NCBI GenBank assembly: GCA_017469355.1
Contig: JAFUGM010000054.1
Span: 1 to 53,915 of the forward strand
Reading direction: 5' to 3'
Length of the DNA stretch: 53,915 nucleotides
DNA from: Solobacterium sp.
Lineage (GTDB): Bacteria; Bacillota_I; Bacilli_A; Erysipelotrichales; Erysipelotrichaceae
Both the position numbers and the translations under genes were made by a program. The notes beneath the pieces were generated by a model. That model was given only the letters and a program-made list of their open reading frames with translations, searched no databases and had not been told where the DNA came from. Within the stretch, counting starts at the first letter, position 1, and each line of letters opens with the position of its first letter. Positions 53,838-53,915 of this stretch are shown here, in pieces.

Positions 53838-53915
53838 ATGTTCAGTTATGAAGAAATCAGTTCGCTTAATGATATAGAAGTTCTCATTTATAACTATGTT
53901 ATTTCCAATCCCGAA
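53838..53915 (+). CDS. RpiR-family transcriptional regulator, N-terminal part only (runs off the window)
   Basis: The frame from ATG 53838 gives 26 residues, MFSYEEISSLNDIEVLIYNY and on, then the window ends. The pattern (start, LND-E--IYNYV--NPE) is that of the first helix of the RpiR/MurR HTH domain, whose members sense phosphosugars. The SD is GCAGGG, weak. Too short for certainty. Confidence 0.6.
   Translation, partial: MFSYEEISSLNDIEVLIYNYVISNPE

Overview
The window looks like the chromosome of a Gram-positive, Firmicutes-type bacterium of moderate GC. The evidence is strong purine-rich Shine-Dalgarno sites, sigma-A-like promoters, many lipoprotein signal peptides, a zinc-type S14, a long Firmicutes-style S12, a LicT/PTS beta-glucoside operon and a YolD/UvrX-type mutagenesis pair. 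The large ribosomal cluster lacks rpmD (L30) between rpsE and rplO, and lacks map between adk and infA. Loss of L30 fits the Erysipelotrichia/Mollicutes side of the phylum. That placement is an inference; no rRNA gene is present to confirm it.

Layout. (1) 1-2846: the 3' part of a secreted CHAP-PASTA wall protein with a very acidic tail, then an Rpn-like nuclease. (2) 2922-6914: a compact damage/stress cassette with an XRE repressor (own promoter and palindromic operator), an ImmA/IrrE-type protease, a NudC-like NUDIX hydrolase, a possible LexA/DinR-like box, a UvrX-type Y-family polymerase with a clamp-binding motif, a YolD-like protein and two small unknown proteins. (3) 7026-9588: a PfkB sugar kinase, a Lys/Thr-repeat small basic protein, and a convergent MATE exporter. 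(4) 9823-14304: the str operon rpsL-rpsG-fusA-tuf. (5) 14366-20648: a PrsW-like membrane protease, then a beta-glucan unit of GH5 lipoprotein, LicT antiterminator with two RNA antiterminator/terminator switches, EIIBC and GH1 6-phospho-beta-glucosidase. (6) 20912-22426: an AT-rich AbiE toxin-antitoxin locus whose toxin has a frameshift in its nucleotidyltransferase motif. (7) 22653-25823: a nitrilase-family amidase, a membrane-anchored barnase with overlapping barstar and acyltransferase genes, and a small lipoprotein on the opposite strand. (8) 26047-39938: the S10-spc-alpha cluster, 28 genes from rpsJ to rplQ. (9) 40070-49177: housekeeping and unknown genes, including a radical SAM protein, phosphodiesterase, lipoprotein, the UPF0237/UPF0210 pair, nucleoside hydrolase, TrmR-like methyltransferase, a thioredoxin-reductase-like flavoprotein without NADPH motifs, and an AAA-CYTH fusion. 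(10) 49238-53915: a 937-residue Fe-S/GltD-like flavoprotein divergent from an amine-oxidase-type flavoprotein, then the start of an RpiR regulator.

How the parts work together. The GH5 enzyme, PTS permease and GH1 enzyme together make a route from extracellular beta-glucan to phosphorylated cello-oligosaccharide to glucose, and LicT can couple it to sugar supply. The 2.9-6.9 kb cassette joins a proteolytically controlled repressor pair to translesion synthesis and nucleotide sanitation. Barnase-barstar and AbiE are two independent toxin-antitoxin style loci within 4 kb. No rRNA, tRNA, CRISPR array, IS element or replication origin was recognised.
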